64,000 nucleotides of DNA from assembly GCF_012844305.1 (NCBI RefSeq), contig NZ_JABANE010000048.1, positions 1-64,000 on the forward strand. The letters run 5' to 3'. The notes beneath the pieces were generated by a model. The model was not told where the DNA came from. It worked only from the letters and a program-made list of their open reading frames with translations, and ran no database searches. Shown here in pieces: positions 1-10,500 of this stretch (position 1 is the stretch's first letter; every line of letters starts with the position of its first letter). Source of the DNA: Flammeovirga aprica JL-4. Lineage in GTDB: Bacteria > Bacteroidota > Bacteroidia > Cytophagales > Flammeovirgaceae. A program made the translations under genes and the position numbers.

Positions 1-649
1 GATGGCAGTAAAGCGATTGCAATCCTTTTTGACAGAGTAGATTTTTTGCTTGTGTTGTTTTACCATTTTTCAATACTACATAGAAATTCTGGCGAAAACG
101 GATATTGAACTGAATCTTTTTCTCCAAAAGAAAATTCCACCAATGGTATCCAACAAATTCTCTATCAGCTGTCAAATATTCAATTTTTTCGACACCAAAT
201 AATTGAATAAAACGTTCCATTAAATCCTTTCGCTCCTCAGTATTAGAGTTACCTCTCTTGTCGCCCAATACGGACCATAGAATTGGGATTCCAACTCCAT
301 CATAGATAACAGAAAGGTATAAAAGATTGATATTCAATGACCCAAATTTCCAGTTGGTTCTGTCCATAGACAGTTTATACTTTCCTTTAACAGGAATCAT
401 TTTGGAAAGTAATTTCGAAAAGTCCTTCTCATCAAAAGTGACTTCTGCAAAAAAACGCTGAATTCTTCTTAAATGAGAACTTAGGTCTAATTCTTTCGGA
501 AACCCTTGAGCTAATTTATTATAATTTACAGTTTGATTCCTAAGCATTGAAATAATTAGATATGTCAAACAATCTAATCTAGCTTTGTTAATTTTGATCT
601 GTGAATTTATTTTTTCAAACAATTTCGTATATTCGTGTTGACTTTCCAC
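1..649 (-). CDS. IS4-type transposase, 3' end beyond the window
   Basis: This frame is open from the left edge and I translated it directly. It reads VESQHEYTKLFEKINSQIKI at the start. The catalytic core follows, with SMDRTNWKFG carrying the first DDE aspartate and LTADREFVGYHWW carrying the second aspartate in the usual IS4 context. The remainder, including the catalytic glutamate, lies outside the window. I chose the GTG at 649. A TTG at 679 is an alternative, and an in-frame stop lies just upstream of it. Transposases of this family catalyse cut-and-paste movement of their insertion sequence. The terminal inverted repeat could not be fixed because only one end of the element is present. 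No frameshift is seen in the visible part. Confidence 0.85.
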   Translation of the reverse strand, partial: MESQHEYTKLFEKINSQIKINKARLDCLTYLIISMLRNQTVNYNKLAQGFPKELDLSSHLRRIQRFFAEVTFDEKDFSKLLSKMIPVKGKYKLSMDRTNWKFGSLNINLLYLSVIYDGVGIPILWSVLGDKRGNSNTEERKDLMERFIQLFGVEKIEYLTADREFVGYHWWNFLLEKKIQFNIRFRQNFYVVLKNGKTTQAKNLLCQKGLQSLYCH

Positions 650-957
650 AATTGATAAATTTTGTATGTCGAAATTCAAATTTAATCAATTTCATGGAGA
701 GTCATTTTTTTGTCATATACTTAGAAAATAATAATTAAAAAAAAAGTTGAAATAATGAAGAGCATGTTAATCAGATTTAGCGAGTTGCATTTTTTAACAA
801 ACTAATAACATTTTTAAGGTATTACAAATAGAATATTCCGATAAAATTATAATACATTGAGTTTCATAAATAAACACATCACCTTTAGCTAAACTATTGT
901 ATCATAACTACATACCCTAAGTTAAAACTGGTGAAATTCAATCTAATTATTTAAATC
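650..957. other. Intergenic region between transposase and S41 peptidase gene
   Basis: This is AT-rich noncoding DNA. It should contain the 5' end of the insertion sequence and the promoter of the peptidase gene, but I could not pin down either an inverted-repeat end or a convincing Bacteroidota -33/-7 promoter. Confidence 0.5.
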
Positions 958-2625
958 ATGAAACGACTATTAAAAGCTATCATTGTACTCCTACTCAACA
1001 TTCTCCTCTTTAGCTGTACGGAACAGAAGCTGGATCAAAACGCAAAAATTGAATCCTTCTCTAAAGTTTGGGGATTCTTAAAGTACTACCACCCCGAAGT
1101 CGCTAAAGGGAATACAGATTGGGACCAAGAGTACATCACTAAAATTGACATCTTAAAACAGATCCAAACTAAAGAAGAACTCAATGAATTTTACTCCAAA
1201 TGGATTAATGGTCTTGGAGAAGTTCCTGAATGCACAACTTGCAATGATGATATCCCCGACAGTCTTAAAGTAAATTTAAACCTTGATTGGATCAATAACT
1301 CAGCGTTGTTTAATAATGAAGTCAAAAAGCAATTGGATTATATTAGAGCCAACAGAAATCAAGGAGAAAACTACTATGTTTCTACAGACCCGGAAATAGG
1401 AAACACATTATTTCCAAATGAGAAAAGGTACGCTGAGTCATCTTACCCTTCCGAAAATATGAGGCTTTTGGCTTTAGCTCGCTATTGGAACATCATTGAC
1501 TATTTCTTTCCTTACAAATACAAAACAGACGATAACTGGGAAGAGGTATTACCAGCCAATATACCCCACTTTATTGAGGCAAAAGATTCTGTTGAATACC
1601 ATCTTGCAGTTTTAAAAATGGTCGCCAAAATTAACGATTCTCACGGCTATGTGCTCTTTGACAACTATATCGTAAATCAATTCTGGGGAAATAATTATGT
1701 TCCTTTTCTTTTTCACACTTATGAAGATAAAGTCGTAGTGACAGATTATTTAGATGAGAATCTATGTAATAATAATGATATTCAACGAGGTGATATCATA
1801 ACAGGTATCGATCAACAAAGTATGGAAGATAGAATAAATTATATCGCTGAATACTATGGAGGTTCAAATAAAAACGCTGTTATGAGAGATATGTTACCTT
1901 CAATTTTTAATGGAAAATCAGACTCTTTAGACATCACATTTGAAAGAAATGGCAAACAGATGAATAAGAGAATCAAAAGATACAAGTTGGATTCTATAGC
2001 GTTTAATATGGATCATGATACAGCAACAGTAAAAGTGCTCAAGGAAGGAATCGTCTATTTCAACATGGATCTTTTGAAAGAAAAAGAAGCACTTTCAATT
2101 TTGAAAGAGCATAAGGATGCGAAAGCTATGATTTTTGATGTGAGAAATCATTCTGATGGCGGTGCGATGTATGAAATTGCAAAATTTTTAAACCCAACGA
2201 AAAGAGAGTTTGCAAAATTCACCAAGCCTAACTTAAGTTATCCAGGGACTTATACAGTTTTTCAAGATGCGGGCTGTTTTTGTGGAACAGAAAATGAGGA
2301 CTATTACAAAGGAAAAGTAATTTTACTTTGTAACGCCTATACACAAAGTCACGCAGAATATACCTTAATGGCGTTACAAACTGCCCCTAATGTGACTTTA
2401 ATTGGAAGTCAAACAGCAGGGACAGATGGTAATATTTCGGAAATACCATTACCAGGAGGAATCACAACTTTGATTTCAGGAATCGGCGTCTTCTACCCTG
2501 ACGGAAGAGAAACACAAAGAATTGGGATTGTACCAGATATTGAAGTTTACCCAACTCCGGAGGGTTTAAAAGCAAACAAGGATGAAATATTGGATAAAGC
2601 TTTAGAGAGCATCAATCAGATTTAG
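958..2625 (+). CDS. S41 family peptidase, lipoprotein
   Basis: A 555-aa protein with a short hydrophobic N-terminus ending in the lipobox LLFSC, so it is predicted to be lipidated on Cys20 and anchored in an envelope membrane. The region KVWGFLKYYHPEVAKG is typical of the N-terminal domain of Bacteroidota S41 peptidases. A PDZ-like segment lies at roughly residues 245-330. The protease core follows: IFDVRNHSDGG, then NAYTQSHAEYT with the predicted nucleophile Ser464, then IGSQTAGTDG and a closing VPDIEVYPTP. The CtpA-type catalytic lysine is not obvious after Ser464, so activity is not certain. Family members cleave proteins or peptides near the C-terminus. Start ATG 958 is followed directly by the signal sequence. 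A strong terminator follows, so the gene is probably monocistronic. Confidence 0.85.
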   Translation: MKRLLKAIIVLLLNILLFSCTEQKLDQNAKIESFSKVWGFLKYYHPEVAKGNTDWDQEYITKIDILKQIQTKEELNEFYSKWINGLGEVPECTTCNDDIPDSLKVNLNLDWINNSALFNNEVKKQLDYIRANRNQGENYYVSTDPEIGNTLFPNEKRYAESSYPSENMRLLALARYWNIIDYFFPYKYKTDDNWEEVLPANIPHFIEAKDSVEYHLAVLKMVAKINDSHGYVLFDNYIVNQFWGNNYVPFLFHTYEDKVVVTDYLDENLCNNNDIQRGDIITGIDQQSMEDRINYIAEYYGGSNKNAVMRDMLPSIFNGKSDSLDITFERNGKQMNKRIKRYKLDSIAFNMDHDTATVKVLKEGIVYFNMDLLKEKEALSILKEHKDAKAMIFDVRNHSDGGAMYEIAKFLNPTKREFAKFTKPNLSYPGTYTVFQDAGCFCGTENEDYYKGKVILLCNAYTQSHAEYTLMALQTAPNVTLIGSQTAGTDGNISEIPLPGGITTLISGIGVFYPDGRETQRIGIVPDIEVYPTPEGLKANKDEILDKALESINQI

Positions 2626-2640
2626 TTTTAGATAAATGAA

Positions 2641-2672
2641 AAGAGTTAGGAGAAATCTTAGCTCTTTTTTTT
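2641..2672 (+). terminator. Intrinsic terminator of the S41 peptidase gene
   Basis: A 10-bp stem (AAGAGTTAGG pairing with CTTAGCTCTT, two G-U wobbles) with a 6-nt loop is followed by a run of T. It begins 15 nt after the stop codon. Confidence 0.85.
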
Positions 2673-2793
2673 AGTTCGATGAGTTGAAATTGGCTAAAAT
2701 CATACTACTATTCGTTAAATCAGTACCAATTATTTTAAGCTGTAAAAGGGATATTTGTTTGAAGCATGAATTATTTCAACAAACATTTTTTTT

Positions 2794-4074
2794 ATGGCAA
2801 CGGTAGCGACACAACAGGAACAACAATCCATTTCATTAAAATCAATTCTAGCTGTTTTTTCAGCAGGAGCCTTCTTTTTTTATAGCTTCATACAAATGAC
2901 GCTTTTTAGTACTGAAGCGATGAAAGGTTTTTTCATGGGCAAATTGGCATTAAGTACAGTTTCAGAATTTGGATCTTTTGCAGGTACTTTTCTTTATGGA
3001 ACAGTGTTATTATTAATTCCTGTTGGCGTACTTCTTGACAAAGTTTCTGTCAAAAAAGTGGTATTAAGTATGTGTGCCGTTGCTGTGGTTTGTGTTTTTG
3101 GAACTGCATTAACTGATAACGTTTTAATTGCCTCTGTCCTACGATTCACACTTGGAATAGCACATTGTGTAGCATTTATGGCTCCTTTCCGATTGGCTCC
3201 AAGATGGTTTCCTTCATCAAAATTAGCGTTAATTTCAGGCCTTTTGGTAACATTTGCAGTATTCGGTGGATGGGTTTCAGGGGCTCCTGTTTTAATGCTT
3301 TTAGATACATTTGGTGGACAAACAACTATGCTCATCAATGGAGGCATTGGTATTGTTATATTCATCTTGATTGCACTTTTTGTCAAAGACAGCCCTGAAG
3401 AGGAAAACGGTAACCAAGAAGACGATAATGGATTATCTCTTATTGAAGGTTTAAAATTAGCTGCTTCAAATTCTCAAAATTGGCTAGCAGGTCTTTATAT
3501 CGGTTTACTTAATCTTTCTGTTCTTTTATTAGGAGCAGTTTGGGGAACCACTTATCTTAAATTCGTCAATCCAGATTTTTCAGAAGCTACTTCTACTGGT
3601 ATTATCGGGATGATTTTTATCGGGACTATGATCGGTTCACCTTTGTGCGGTTGGATTTCAGATCAACTACAATCTAGAAAGAAAGCAATGCTAGGTGGAG
3701 GAGTCTTATCGTTAGCGATTATGCTATTGATCATGTTCCCTATCTCAACAGGAGCTACCTATTTCTATACTTTATTTTTATTACTAGGAATCATTACTGC
3801 CGCACAAACAATCGGCTATCCAGTAATTGGAGAATCCAACAGTGATGAAGTATTAGGAACAGCCAACGGTTTATCCGCAGTAGTTTTAATGGGAATTGGT
3901 GCAGTCGGTCAACCATTATTTGGGTGGTTAGTCTCTTATTTTGGAGGACACGAAAATTCAACTCCTGAGGCCTTACAAACCGCTTTCCAAGCTGCAATAT
4001 GGGTTATGCCTATTGCTTTTGTTTTAGCTTGTATCTGTTCGATTAGCTTAAAAGAAACTTTCAAAAAGGCATAA
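2794..4074 (+). CDS. Major facilitator superfamily (MFS) transporter
   Basis: A 426-aa integral membrane protein. A short polar N-terminus (MATVATQQEQQ) precedes about 12 hydrophobic segments, with a charged central loop at about residues 200-212 (DSPEEENGNQEDDNG) separating the two six-helix halves. Short charged loops such as LDKVSVKK after the second helix and DQLQSRKKA in the second half match the MFS signature between helices 2-3 and 8-9. The first-half loop APRWFPSSKLALISG resembles the family of anion and organic-acid permeases that includes nitrate carriers, but the substrate cannot be told from sequence. It acts in the inner membrane. The gene stands alone between two terminators. 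Confidence 0.85.
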   Translation: MATVATQQEQQSISLKSILAVFSAGAFFFYSFIQMTLFSTEAMKGFFMGKLALSTVSEFGSFAGTFLYGTVLLLIPVGVLLDKVSVKKVVLSMCAVAVVCVFGTALTDNVLIASVLRFTLGIAHCVAFMAPFRLAPRWFPSSKLALISGLLVTFAVFGGWVSGAPVLMLLDTFGGQTTMLINGGIGIVIFILIALFVKDSPEEENGNQEDDNGLSLIEGLKLAASNSQNWLAGLYIGLLNLSVLLLGAVWGTTYLKFVNPDFSEATSTGIIGMIFIGTMIGSPLCGWISDQLQSRKKAMLGGGVLSLAIMLLIMFPISTGATYFYTLFLLLGIITAAQTIGYPVIGESNSDEVLGTANGLSAVVLMGIGAVGQPLFGWLVSYFGGHENSTPEALQTAFQAAIWVMPIAFVLACICSISLKETFKKA

Positions 4075-4099
4075 ATCTTTTGAAATAATAGTGATAATT

Positions 4100-4131
4100 A
4101 GAGACATGCATCAAACATGTCTCTTTTTTTG
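4100..4131 (+). terminator. Intrinsic terminator of the MFS gene
   Basis: A perfect 9-bp stem, AGAGACATG (4100-4108) with CATGTCTCT (4116-4124), a 7-nt loop and a run of seven T. It lies 26 nt after the stop codon. Confidence 0.9.
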
Positions 4132-4150
4132 TTTTCGACTTATCATTCAG

Positions 4151-4395
4151 TATCACGGTTAATTATTTAAAGTCCAAAATTTAACTCTCAGATTATGTAA
4201 CCCTACACCAATCTTTATTAAAAGGCCATATATATCAGACGATCTAAAATGTATTTTTTGACTAAGAGTTTCTAATCTTTTCACTCCTAAAAATCCTAAA
4301 TCAACAAGTATATTTATAGAGGTTTTTTTTAATTACAGGGTCATTCTAAATACTTTCATTGTCTACTCTTATTTAATAAGGTATTAACCGTGATA
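4151..4395 (-). mobile_element. 245-bp internally deleted insertion-sequence derivative (MITE-like)
   Basis: Perfect 13-bp terminal inverted repeats are seen: TATCACGGTTAAT at 4151-4163 and its reverse complement at 4383-4395. On the minus strand the interior keeps an open frame from about 4332 to a stop at 4159-4161, inside the terminal repeat. It reads INILVDLGFLGVKRLETLSQ and then IGVGLHNLRV. These resemble the VDLGF/G segment and the closing LCAGLHNLR-type segment of IS5-superfamily DDE transposases, brought together by loss of the region between. I infer a nonautonomous element that a full-length relative could mobilise. No clear target-site duplication was seen. It sits 8 bp downstream of the stop codon of the gene at 4404-5048. 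Confidence 0.7.
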
Positions 4396-4403
4396 AAGTT
4401 TAA

Positions 4404-5048
4404 TTACAAAGTATAAAATTCTTCAAACTGAGGGTTTCTATATCTTTTAATTGTTGAATAAATGTAATACGCAAGAAGAAGTCCACCAATTATCAACACG
4501 TTAGTTGAACCAATCATTTCTAGAATATTATACGCTAACTGAGATTTCCTACCTTGCCTTGAACTCGTAAAAGTAAATTCTTCTCCAAATATCAATATAT
4601 AATGAAAGAAATAAGTTAAAAATGAAATAAGTGTGATTATTAATAAATTTAATGCAACTTTTTTATTTTTCGACTCAAGTCTCTTGTTTGCCTTAAAACC
4701 TATCTCATTTACTAAACTAGTCTTTATAAATTCGGATGTTATTACATTATCAAAGTTGATTTTTTTTGTTTTTCGTTTCCCTTCAATATCTGTATAAATC
4801 ACTTTGAGAACACTTAGGTCTAATTGAATTTCATTAATAGAAGCAAATGAAATTCTGTTTACAGTTTTCATGAAATCCTTTTTAAAATCTTTACATTTTT
4901 CAGCTTCTTCTTTCATTAAAGAAAAACTATCATACCCTTTATAAGTTGTAAAATAAATGTATTCATGATCAAAAGTAAAACGACCTTTTTTGTCTTGGTC
5001 ATAAGGTGTAACCTTTTCGAGAGCTGTTATCTCGTTATAATTATTCAT
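4404..5048 (-). CDS. Hypothetical membrane protein with two transmembrane segments
   Basis: A 214-aa protein that I do not recognise. Residues 1-125 are soluble and polar, with beta-strand-like segments (GRFTFDHEYIYFTTYKG and LKVIYTDIEGKRKTKKINFD). This pattern is often seen in small PH-like domains that precede membrane anchors. Two hydrophobic helices follow, at about residues 131-153 and 184-200, joined by a polar loop, and the protein ends in a short basic and aromatic tail (KRYRNPQFEEFYTL). A cytoplasmic sensor or scaffold role would be a guess. It is transcribed toward the MITE-like element, which lies directly after its stop codon. Confidence 0.7.
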   Translation of the reverse strand: MNNYNEITALEKVTPYDQDKKGRFTFDHEYIYFTTYKGYDSFSLMKEEAEKCKDFKKDFMKTVNRISFASINEIQLDLSVLKVIYTDIEGKRKTKKINFDNVITSEFIKTSLVNEIGFKANKRLESKNKKVALNLLIITLISFLTYFFHYILIFGEEFTFTSSRQGRKSQLAYNILEMIGSTNVLIIGGLLLAYYIYSTIKRYRNPQFEEFYTL

Positions 5049-5380
5049 ATTAAGAGTTTAATTAATTTGTTGAAGATTGCTTTATATAAAGTACTATTTT
5101 ATATGTTTGCTTTGTTTTTTATTGAAAGCTAAATTCTCAAACCACATGCCAAAAGCATTGTTTTTAAATATTCATTTTTCAAACCTTTACCACTTAATTT
5201 TAAAACCCTTACTTTCCGGTATCATAATAAGTATATATACTGTTTAATCTTAAAGGTAAACACTCCATATATCACTTTTCATTCAATTTATTTTATGTTA
5301 CTTCTTATTACAATAGGGATATTCTGTTTCTAGACAGATATAGGCAATGGGCTAAACTAGGTTAGATTCGCGTAAAATCG

Positions 5381-5388
5381 TACATTTG
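5381..5388 (+). promoter_or_regulatory. Candidate Bacteroidota -7 promoter element of nadE
   Basis: TACATTTG matches the Bacteroidota -7 consensus TAnnTTTG and lies 25 bp before the nadE start codon. A clear TTG -33 box is not visible at the expected distance. The rest of the 5049-5413 gap shows nothing else recognisable. Confidence 0.4.
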
Positions 5389-5413
5389 CACAAAATAGAA
5401 TTACAGATTATTT

Positions 5414-7408
5414 ATGATGAATTTATATAAAGTTGGTGGTGCTGAGCTGAATCAGACTCCATTGGATTGGAACAACAACTTTCAGAATATATTACAGGCA
5501 ATTACGACTGCCAAAGAAGAAAATGTAAGCATCTTATGCCTTCCTGAATTATGCTTATCGGGTTATGGATGTGAAGATGCTTTTTATTCTCCCAATACAG
5601 AACAACAGTCTCTAAAATTGCTAGGTGATTTATTACCTCACACCAAAGACATTGTTATTTCTGTAGGACTTCCATTACGTCATAAAAACAAATTATATAA
5701 TACTGTTGCTTTGATTGCAGACCAAAAGATTTTGGGTTTTGTAGCCAAGAAACATTTAGCAGGAAATGGCATTCACTATGAACCAAGATGGTTTACTCCT
5801 TGGGAAGGTGGTGAAGTTTCTGAAATTAAATTAGATAAATCATACGAGAATACTTTAGGTGCATCTACTTTCCCTATCGGGGATTTATTATTTGATGTGA
5901 ATGGCATTCGTATTGGTTTTGAGATTTGTGAAGATGCATGGGTAGCTAACCGTCCGGGTCGTTCTCTTTATCAAAATGGAGTTGATATTATCTTAAACCC
6001 ATCTGCAAGTCACTTTGCTTTTGATAAATTGGACGTTCGTAAGCGTTTTGTTTTGGAAGGTTCAAGGGCGTATGGTGTGGGATACATTTATGCCAATCTT
6101 TTAGGAAATGAATCAGGAAGAGCTATTTATGATGGAGGTGTAATGATCGCCTTATCAGGAAATCTTTTGGCGATCAGCAAGCGTTTCTCTTTCAAAAACT
6201 GTAAAGTCACAACAGCTACATTTGATTTAGACATTGCTCGTTTAGCTCAAATCCAAAGCCACACTTCTAATACGGGAACTTCCAATATTGAAGTAATCAA
6301 TTCTAACTTTGCTATTCCTCAAACAGTACCTGAAAAGCATTCTCCTTCTGAAGCTTCTTGGGAACATTCAAAGTATATCAAAGAAGAAGAATTTGGTAGA
6401 GCGGTAGCTTTAGGTCTTTTTGATTATATGCGAAAAAGTTATTCAAAAGGATTCGTTGTTTCTCTTTCTGGAGGTGCCGACTCGTCTGCCATCGTGACAT
6501 TGATTCACTTGATGATTGAGATGGGCGTTGAAGATTTAGGACTAGAAGGGTTTAAAGAAAAATTAGGTTACTTCTCTTCTTTAAAGGACTGCAACTCCAT
6601 CAAAGAAATTTGTAATAAAGTATTGACTACTGCTTATCAGCCGACTGAAAACAGTGGTGATGTAACATTCAATGCGGCAAAATCATTAGCGGAAGCAGTT
6701 GGTGCAACATTCTATAATGTGAATGTCAATCCAATGTTCAAAGGTTATTTAAATGCTATCGAAACGGCAATCGAACGTGAATTGACTTGGGAGCAAGATG
6801 ATATTACATTACAAAATATTCAAGCGAGGGTACGTGCCCCTTCGGTTTGGATGTTGGCAAATATCAACGGTGCCTTACTCCTTTCTACTTCCAACCGTTC
6901 TGAAGCAGCCGTAGGTTACGCAACAATGGATGGTGATACGAGTGGAGGTTTAAGCCCGATTGCTGGCATTGATAAAAATTACTTGAGAAGCTGGTTGAGA
7001 TGGATGGAAAAAGACGGTTTGGATGGAAAATGGAATATCCCTGCCCTTTCTTTCGTCAATGAACAACAGCCTACTGCTGAACTTCGACCTGCGGATTCTA
7101 AACAAACGGATGAAGCGGATTTAATGCCTTATGATGTATTGGAAGAAATTGAGAAATTAGCCATTCGCGATAAGAAATCACCTCAAGAATGCCTTCTATT
7201 TGTGCAAGCCAATCATCCTGACACTCCTAGAGAAACGGTTCATCAATGGATTACAAAATTCTTTAGACTATGGAGTAGAAACCAATGGAAACGTGAGCGC
7301 TATGCTCCTTCTTTCCACTTGGATGATAAAAACCTAGACCCTAAGACTTGGTGCAGATTCCCTATTTTGAGTGGTGGGTTTGCTTCTGAGCTTTCTGATT
7401 TGAAATAA
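5414..7408 (+). CDS. nadE: Glutamine-dependent NAD+ synthetase
   Basis: This 664-aa enzyme converts nicotinic acid adenine dinucleotide to NAD+ with ATP, using ammonia released from glutamine in its own N-terminal domain. The N-terminal nitrilase-fold glutaminase (about residues 1-290) shows the Glu-Lys-Cys triad: Glu45 in CLPELCLSGY, Lys112 in VAKKHLAG and Cys172 in FEICEDAW. The C-terminal synthetase domain carries the PP-loop SGGADS at 352-357 and the motifs LLSTSNRSEAAVGY and DGDTSGGLSPI. The length fits the long, glutamine-dependent bacterial form such as the mycobacterial enzyme, not the short ammonia-dependent NadE. Two adjacent ATGs exist (5414 and 5417); the first is used. It is a cytoplasmic housekeeping enzyme and is transcribed alone. 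Confidence 0.97.
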   Translation: MMNLYKVGGAELNQTPLDWNNNFQNILQAITTAKEENVSILCLPELCLSGYGCEDAFYSPNTEQQSLKLLGDLLPHTKDIVISVGLPLRHKNKLYNTVALIADQKILGFVAKKHLAGNGIHYEPRWFTPWEGGEVSEIKLDKSYENTLGASTFPIGDLLFDVNGIRIGFEICEDAWVANRPGRSLYQNGVDIILNPSASHFAFDKLDVRKRFVLEGSRAYGVGYIYANLLGNESGRAIYDGGVMIALSGNLLAISKRFSFKNCKVTTATFDLDIARLAQIQSHTSNTGTSNIEVINSNFAIPQTVPEKHSPSEASWEHSKYIKEEEFGRAVALGLFDYMRKSYSKGFVVSLSGGADSSAIVTLIHLMIEMGVEDLGLEGFKEKLGYFSSLKDCNSIKEICNKVLTTAYQPTENSGDVTFNAAKSLAEAVGATFYNVNVNPMFKGYLNAIETAIERELTWEQDDITLQNIQARVRAPSVWMLANINGALLLSTSNRSEAAVGYATMDGDTSGGLSPIAGIDKNYLRSWLRWMEKDGLDGKWNIPALSFVNEQQPTAELRPADSKQTDEADLMPYDVLEEIEKLAIRDKKSPQECLLFVQANHPDTPRETVHQWITKFFRLWSRNQWKRERYAPSFHLDDKNLDPKTWCRFPILSGGFASELSDLK

Positions 7409-7463
7409 AAAACATCATTTCCTTTTTTAACCAATTCATAGGGAATGTACATTAATACAACAA

Positions 7464-7540
7464 GGGCAGACACCTGCATTTTTGCATATGGTAAATGCTC
7501 AAATTCTGGGCGGGCAGACACATAGGTCTGCCCCTACGGA
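7464..7540. repeat. REP-like palindromic repeat with GGGCAGAC arms
   Basis: A perfect inverted repeat, GGGCAGAC (7512-7519), 6-nt loop, GTCTGCCC (7526-7533), follows a further direct copy of GGGCAGACAC at 7464-7473. The element is much richer in G and C than its surroundings and fills most of the gap between nadE and the next gene. Similar GGGGCAGACC...GTCTGCCC units are scattered in many bacterial genomes as REP-type repeats. An antisense open frame crossing it is an accident of the repeat. Confidence 0.75.
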
Positions 7541-7570
7541 AACAATTCAATTAACTTCTAATTATTATAA

Positions 7571-10500
7571 ATGAAACTTTTATCGACTAATTTTTTAGTC
7601 CTGCTCTTTGCTTTGGCGACTTTCGCTCAAGAAAAAGAAGAGAAATGGGATATTACGAAACCTCAGCGTGAGGTGAAAAGTGTAGACTTCGAGACAGATG
7701 AAGGCACATGGATGAATTTGGATATCAGCCCTGACGGAAAAACTATCGTTTTTGATATGTTAGGCGATATTTACTCAATGCCAATTACCGGAGGTGATGC
7801 AAAATTACTTCGTGGTGGTTTAGCTTGGGAATCACAACCTAAGTTTTCTCCTGATGGTAAGAAAATAGTTTTCACTTCAGATGCTGGCGGTGGTGACAAT
7901 ATTTGGGTAATGGACAGCGATGCTCAAAATCCTAAGCAAGTCACTAAAGAAAAATTCCGTCTGACCAACAACCCTACATGGAGTGAAGACGGTCAGTATA
8001 TTATTGCTCGTAAACACTATACTTTCACAAGATCTTTGGGAGCTGGTGCATTATGGATGTATCACATTTCTGGAGGTGAAGGTATCGAATTAGTTCCTCG
8101 TAAAAATGAGCAACAGGATATCAACCAACCTGTCGTTTCTGCGGATGGGAAATACATGTATTATGTTGAAGACGTTTACCCAGGTGGTTTCTTCCAATAC
8201 AACAAAGATCCAAACAGTCAGATTTACATCATTAAGTCTTACAATAGAATTAATGGTGAAATCAAAACGGTAGTTAGTGGTCCTGGCGGTGCGATTGGCC
8301 CAATGCCCTCACATGATGGCAAAAAACTTTCTTTTATCAGAAGAGTTCGTGACAAATCTGTATTATTTATCCATGATTTTGAAATGAACAGTCAACGTCC
8401 TCTTTTTGATCAACTAGAAAAAGATCAACAAGAAGCATGGGCTATTTTTGGTCCTTCTCCAAAATATGCTTGGACTCCTGATGACAAATATATCGTACTT
8501 TGGGGTAAAGGCGGTAAAATCTGGAAAGTAGACGTCGCTACAGGAAAAGGTGAAATCATTCCTTTCAAAGCAAAGGTTCATCAAGAGTTTACAGCTTCAT
8601 TGCGTTTCAAACAAGAAGTAGCTCCTGAGAACTTTACTGCGAAGGCTCTAAGAAATGTCATTACTTCAAAAGATGGAAAGAAAATCTATTTCCATGCAGC
8701 AGGTTACCTTTATGAGAAGAAATTACCAAAAGGAAAACCTGTTCGCTTAACATCACAAAATGATGCTTTTGAATATGAGCCTTCAATCTCTCCCGATGGA
8801 AGTAAAATGGTATATGTCACTTGGTCTGATGCTGAAAAAGGTAAGATTCATATTGTAGATTTAAATGGTAAAAATAGTACTACTACATTAGATCTTCCGA
8901 AAGGAATATATCGTAGACCTCAATTCTCAAAAGACAATAGCACTATTGTTTTTGTAAAGGAAAGAGGAAATAACCAACAAGGTTTTGCTTACACTAAAGA
9001 AACAGGTATTTATACAGTTAATGTCAATGATGTAAATACGCTGAAAAGAGTCGTTGAAGAAGGCGATTTCCCTCAGTTTAATACTACAGGCGATCGTGTA
9101 TTCTATCAAACCGGCGGATTCTTCTTTGGTAGTTTAAAGAAGGCTTTCAAGAGTGTTGATTTAAACGGCCAAGACAAAAGAGTGCATTTCACGACAAAAT
9201 ATACGAATCAGTTTGTACCTTCTCCTGACAACAAATGGATTGCATTTACAGAATTATTTAAAGTCTACATTGCTCCAATGCCAATGGCAGGTAAAGCAAT
9301 TGATTTATCGTCTGGTACAAAAGCAATTCCTGTTGCACAAGTTGCTAAAGATGCGGGTTATAATATCCATTGGTCAGGTGATAGTCAAAAATTACATTGG
9401 TCATTGGGTAACGAATATTTCACTACATCACTTCAAGAAGTCTTCTCATTTGTAGAAGGTGGAAATGAGAAAGCGGTGGAACCTAAATCTGAAGGTATTG
9501 AAATCAACCTTGAGTTGGAAAGTGCAAAACCTTCTACCACTTATGCTTTAACCAATGCAAGAGTGATCACGGTAAATGCCAAAGATGAGGTCTTGGAAAA
9601 TGCGACTGTAGTTGTTAAAGAAAATAGAATAGTAGCTATTGGAACTGATTTACAAATCCCATCAGGAGCTAAAGTGATTGACTGCAAAGGAAAAACAATT
9701 ATGCCGGGTATTGTGGATGCTCACGCTCACTTGGGTGCTTTCCGTTTAGGAATGAGTGCACAGCAAAACTGGCCTTATTATGCGAACCTTGCTTATGGTG
9801 TCACTACAACGCACGACCCTTCTGCTAACTCTGAAATGGTATTCAACCAATCGGAGATGGTGAGAACAGGTACGATGGTTGGTCCTAGAATTTACTCAAC
9901 TGGTGTAATTCTTTATGGTGCAGACGGTGACTTCAAAGCCAATATCAATTCATTAGAGGATGCTCGTTCGGCGATCAGAAGAACAAAAGCTTGGGGTGCT
10001 ATTTCTGTAAAGTCTTACAATCAACCAAGACGTGAGCAAAGACAACAAGTGATCAAAGCCGCAGAAGAAGAAGGAATCATGGTAGTTCCAGAAGGCGGTT
10101 CTACTTTCTATCATAACATGACGATGATTTTAGATGGTCACACAGGTGTAGAACACAATATTCCAATCACTCCTGTTTTCAATGATGTTCAAAACCTTTG
10201 GGCAAAAACTGAAGTAGGCTACACTCCTACTTTGATTGTAAACTATGGCGGTATCAATGGCGAATATTATTGGTACCAACATACGAACGTTTGGGAGAAA
10301 GAAAGATTATTGAACTTCACTCCTCGAGCAATTATTGACAGCCGATCAAGACACAGAACGATGGTTCCAGAAAGCGAATACAAAATTGGTCATATCGCTA
10401 CTTCTGAATCTGCAAAAATGTTATCGGATAAAGGTGTGAAAGTAAACCTTGGTGCGCACGGTCAAATTCAAGGTATTGGTGCTCATTGGGAACTTTGGAT

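Noticed and set aside
7300-7521. 73-codon antisense frame over the nadE end and the REP-like repeat
   Set aside because: It is a chance frame: most of it is antisense to nadE and its start is inside the repeat.
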